Made by a program: the position numbers and the translations under genes. The notes beneath the pieces are model-generated. The model had not been told where the DNA came from and did not search any database. It saw nothing but the letters and a program-made list of their open reading frames with translations. This document shows positions 46,296 through 48,175 of a stretch of 48,175 nucleotides of DNA, piece by piece (the stretch's first letter is position 1; each line of letters opens with the position of its first letter). This DNA comes from DATBRG01 sp036560445 (lineage in GTDB: Bacteria; Pseudomonadota; Gammaproteobacteria; Burkholderiales; Methylophilaceae): the NCBI GenBank assembly GCA_036560445.1, contig DATBRG010000008.1, positions 1-48,175 on the forward strand, written 5' to 3'.

Positions 46296-48173
46296 ATGGA
46301 GATGAGCAAAATCAAACTGGCTCTCGGTTTAGTGGTTGGCGCATCATTGGTTATGCCAATGATTGCATCAGCTGCTGCTGACCAAGAAGCTGCAATGGCT
46401 GACAAAAACAACTGGGCACACCCACGCGGTCAGTACAATAATCAAGGCTACAGCGCCCTGGACCAAATCACCAAGGGTAACGTCAAGAACCTGAAAGCCT
46501 CCTGGACTTTCGCTACCGGTGTTAACCGTGGCCACGAAGGTTCCCCACTGGTAATCGGTAACATGATGTATGTGCATACCGCATTCCCAAACAACGTTTA
46601 CGCCCTTGACCTGAACGACAATCAAAAGATCGTCTGGTCCTATTTCCCTAAACAAGACCCATCCGTTCAAGCAGTGCTTTGCTGCGACAACGTCAGCCGT
46701 GGTCTTGGTTATGGCGATGGCAAGGTATATCTGCAACAAAACGACGGCATGCTGGTCGCTTTGGATGCGAAGACCGGTGCTAAAGCTTGGGAAGTAAAAG
46801 TCAATGATCCTAAGGTTGGCGCTACCAATACCAACGCTGCCCAAGTCATCAAGGACAAGGTACTGACCGGCTGTTCCGGTGCTGAATTCGGTGTTCGCTG
46901 CTTCATTGCTGCCTACAACATCAAAGACGGTTCACTGGCATGGAAGGCCTACAGCACTGGTCCTGACAGCGAAGTGCTGATCGGCGCTGACTTCAACTCG
47001 GCTAACCCTGCTTACAACGCTCTGTCTGTTTACTCAGACGTGAACGGTGGTAACAAGCAAGGTGGTTCCTTCAAGGCCCTGACCAAGGACCAAATGAAGT
47101 TCCCGGAAACCGACCTCGGTGTGAAGACCTGGCTCAAGCCACAAGCTGTGAAAGACGGCTGGCAACATGGTGGTGGTTCCGTATGGGGCTGGTGGCCATA
47201 TGATCCTAAGCTGAACCTCGTGTACTACGGTACCGGCAACCCATCTGTCTGGAACCCGGACGTCCGTCCTGGCGACAACAAGTGGTCCATGACCGTGTTC
47301 GCACGTGACCTGGATACCGGTGTGGCTAAGTGGGGCATGCAAATGACACCACATGACGAGTGGGACTATGACGGCATCAACGAAGTCATCCTGTTCGAAA
47401 AGGGCGGCAAGAAATACGCTACCCACATGGACCGTAACGGCTTCGTCTACACCTGGAATGCAGTTGACGGTTCCCTGGTGGTGGCCAACAAGGTGAACCC
47501 ATTCGTTAACTGGGCGACCAGCGTTGACTTGAAGACTGGTGTTCCTGCTAAGGATAGCAAGTATTCCACCCACCAAGACTACAATGCCAAGGGTATCTGC
47601 CCAGCTGCATTGGGTACCAAGGATCAACAACCAGCTGCTTACTCACCTAAGACTGGCCTCGAGTACATTCCTCTCAACCACGTTTGCATGACCTATGAGC
47701 CAGTAGAAAGCAAGTACGTTGCTGGTCAACCATGGGTTGGTGCTACCTTGACCATGTTTGCTGGTCCAGATGGCGTGATGGGTGGTTTCTCTGCTTGGGA
47801 TCCAATCGCCGGTAAGAGCGTTTGGTACAACAAGGAGAAATTCTCTGCTTGGGGTGGTGTGTTGACCACTGCATCTAACCTGGTGTTCTACGGCACCCTG
47901 GACCGTTGGTTCAAGGCAGTTGACGCTAACAGCGGTAAGGAACTGTGGAAGTTCCAAGTGGGTTCCGGTGTGATCGGTAACGCCTTCACCTATGGCCATG
48001 CAGGTAAGCAATACGTTGGCGTACTGTCCGGTATCGGCGGTTGGGCTGGCGTAGCGATGAACCTGGGTCTGACCAACGACACCGATGCTCTTGGTGCTGC
48101 TGGTGGTTACAAGGAACTGACCAAGTGGAACGCTGCTCCTGGCGGCGGTGCACTGAACGTGTTTAGCCTGTAA
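46296..48173 (+). CDS. xoxF: PQQ-dependent methanol dehydrogenase, lanthanide type (XoxF)
   Basis: The 625-residue precursor has a signal peptide (hydrophobic 8-26, cleavage near ASAAA) and an eight-bladed PQQ propeller. The vicinal disulfide Cys129-Cys130 (VLCCDNVSRG) and Trp motifs are present. Metal ligands by alignment are Glu197 (GAEFGV), Asn315 (GTGNPS) and the catalytic Asp357; Asp359 in HDEWDYDGINE is the extra ligand that marks rare-earth enzymes, whereas calcium MxaF has Ala there. It oxidises methanol to formaldehyde (possibly formate) in the periplasm, passing electrons to a cytochrome likely encoded just beyond the window. GGAG lies 8 bp before ATG 46296. Codon use is markedly biased (GGT, AAC, CAA), implying very high expression. 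Confidence 0.96.
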   Translation: MEMSKIKLALGLVVGASLVMPMIASAAADQEAAMADKNNWAHPRGQYNNQGYSALDQITKGNVKNLKASWTFATGVNRGHEGSPLVIGNMMYVHTAFPNNVYALDLNDNQKIVWSYFPKQDPSVQAVLCCDNVSRGLGYGDGKVYLQQNDGMLVALDAKTGAKAWEVKVNDPKVGATNTNAAQVIKDKVLTGCSGAEFGVRCFIAAYNIKDGSLAWKAYSTGPDSEVLIGADFNSANPAYNALSVYSDVNGGNKQGGSFKALTKDQMKFPETDLGVKTWLKPQAVKDGWQHGGGSVWGWWPYDPKLNLVYYGTGNPSVWNPDVRPGDNKWSMTVFARDLDTGVAKWGMQMTPHDEWDYDGINEVILFEKGGKKYATHMDRNGFVYTWNAVDGSLVVANKVNPFVNWATSVDLKTGVPAKDSKYSTHQDYNAKGICPAALGTKDQQPAAYSPKTGLEYIPLNHVCMTYEPVESKYVAGQPWVGATLTMFAGPDGVMGGFSAWDPIAGKSVWYNKEKFSAWGGVLTTASNLVFYGTLDRWFKAVDANSGKELWKFQVGSGVIGNAFTYGHAGKQYVGVLSGIGGWAGVAMNLGLTNDTDALGAAGGYKELTKWNAAPGGGALNVFSL

Positions 48174-48175
48174 TT

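Noticed and set aside
47034..47630. Reverse frame of 198 codons opposite xoxF
   Set aside because: It is an antisense shadow of a highly codon-biased gene.

Overview
The window looks like a chromosomal segment of a betaproteobacterial methylotroph, most likely family Methylophilaceae (Methylotenera, Methylophilus or Methylovorus type). The main reason is a complete PQQ-dependent, lanthanide-type methanol dehydrogenase (xoxF) at the right edge with strongly biased codon use. The betaproteobacterial housekeeping order yebC-ruvCAB-ybgC-tolQRAB-pal-cpoB-queEC, rpsP-rimM-trmD-rplS and rpsU-yqeY-dnaG-rpoD fits this. Taxonomy is inferred from gene content only.

Layout. 1-604: the distal end of an integron gene-cassette array, with one lipoprotein cassette between two attC sites; any integrase would lie to the left, outside the window. 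849-2601: an alpha/beta hydrolase divergent from a TetR regulator with two operator-like palindromes between them. 2682-10601: a stress-type accessory island holding CsbD, a Yip1-like membrane protein, two NarL-type response regulators (one lacking the acidic pair of its receiver), a receiver-only protein, small secreted hydrophilic proteins, a ferritin-like protein, DUF883 and DUF1328 membrane proteins, a CHASE3 histidine kinase and an EF-hand/BON secreted protein. A 7-mer, TGTAGGA, with longer similarity around three of its copies, recurs in the intergenic DNA of this island. I consider the island the best candidate for an undescribed regulatory system here.

10747-19571: redox and envelope genes (gor, a Prx5-type peroxiredoxin, an Skp-like chaperone, rpiA, YjbQ, a Kef-type antiporter, a CBS protein) and a MarR/EamA pair sharing an 18-bp operator design. 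19638-29027: a long, tightly packed run from yebC through ruvCAB, the Tol-Pal envelope system and two queuosine-precursor genes; ruvC has no standard start codon and appears to use ATA. 29109-39440: the S16/L19 operon, ogt-xerD, folB, plsY, tsaD and the macromolecular-synthesis operon ending in rpoD. 39455-39770: a CAU-anticodon tRNA followed by the C-terminal remnant of a tyrosine integrase, the scar of an integrated element.

39785-46012: an accessory stretch with a TetR regulator, divergent DsrE and PNPOx-like genes, a TPR protein ending in a 2-oxoglutarate/iron oxygenase-like domain, a YihY/BrkB membrane protein fused to a cyclic-nucleotide-binding domain, and a proline iminopeptidase. 46296-48173: xoxF. 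All function calls come from reading translated sequence and recalled family motifs; no database search was possible.
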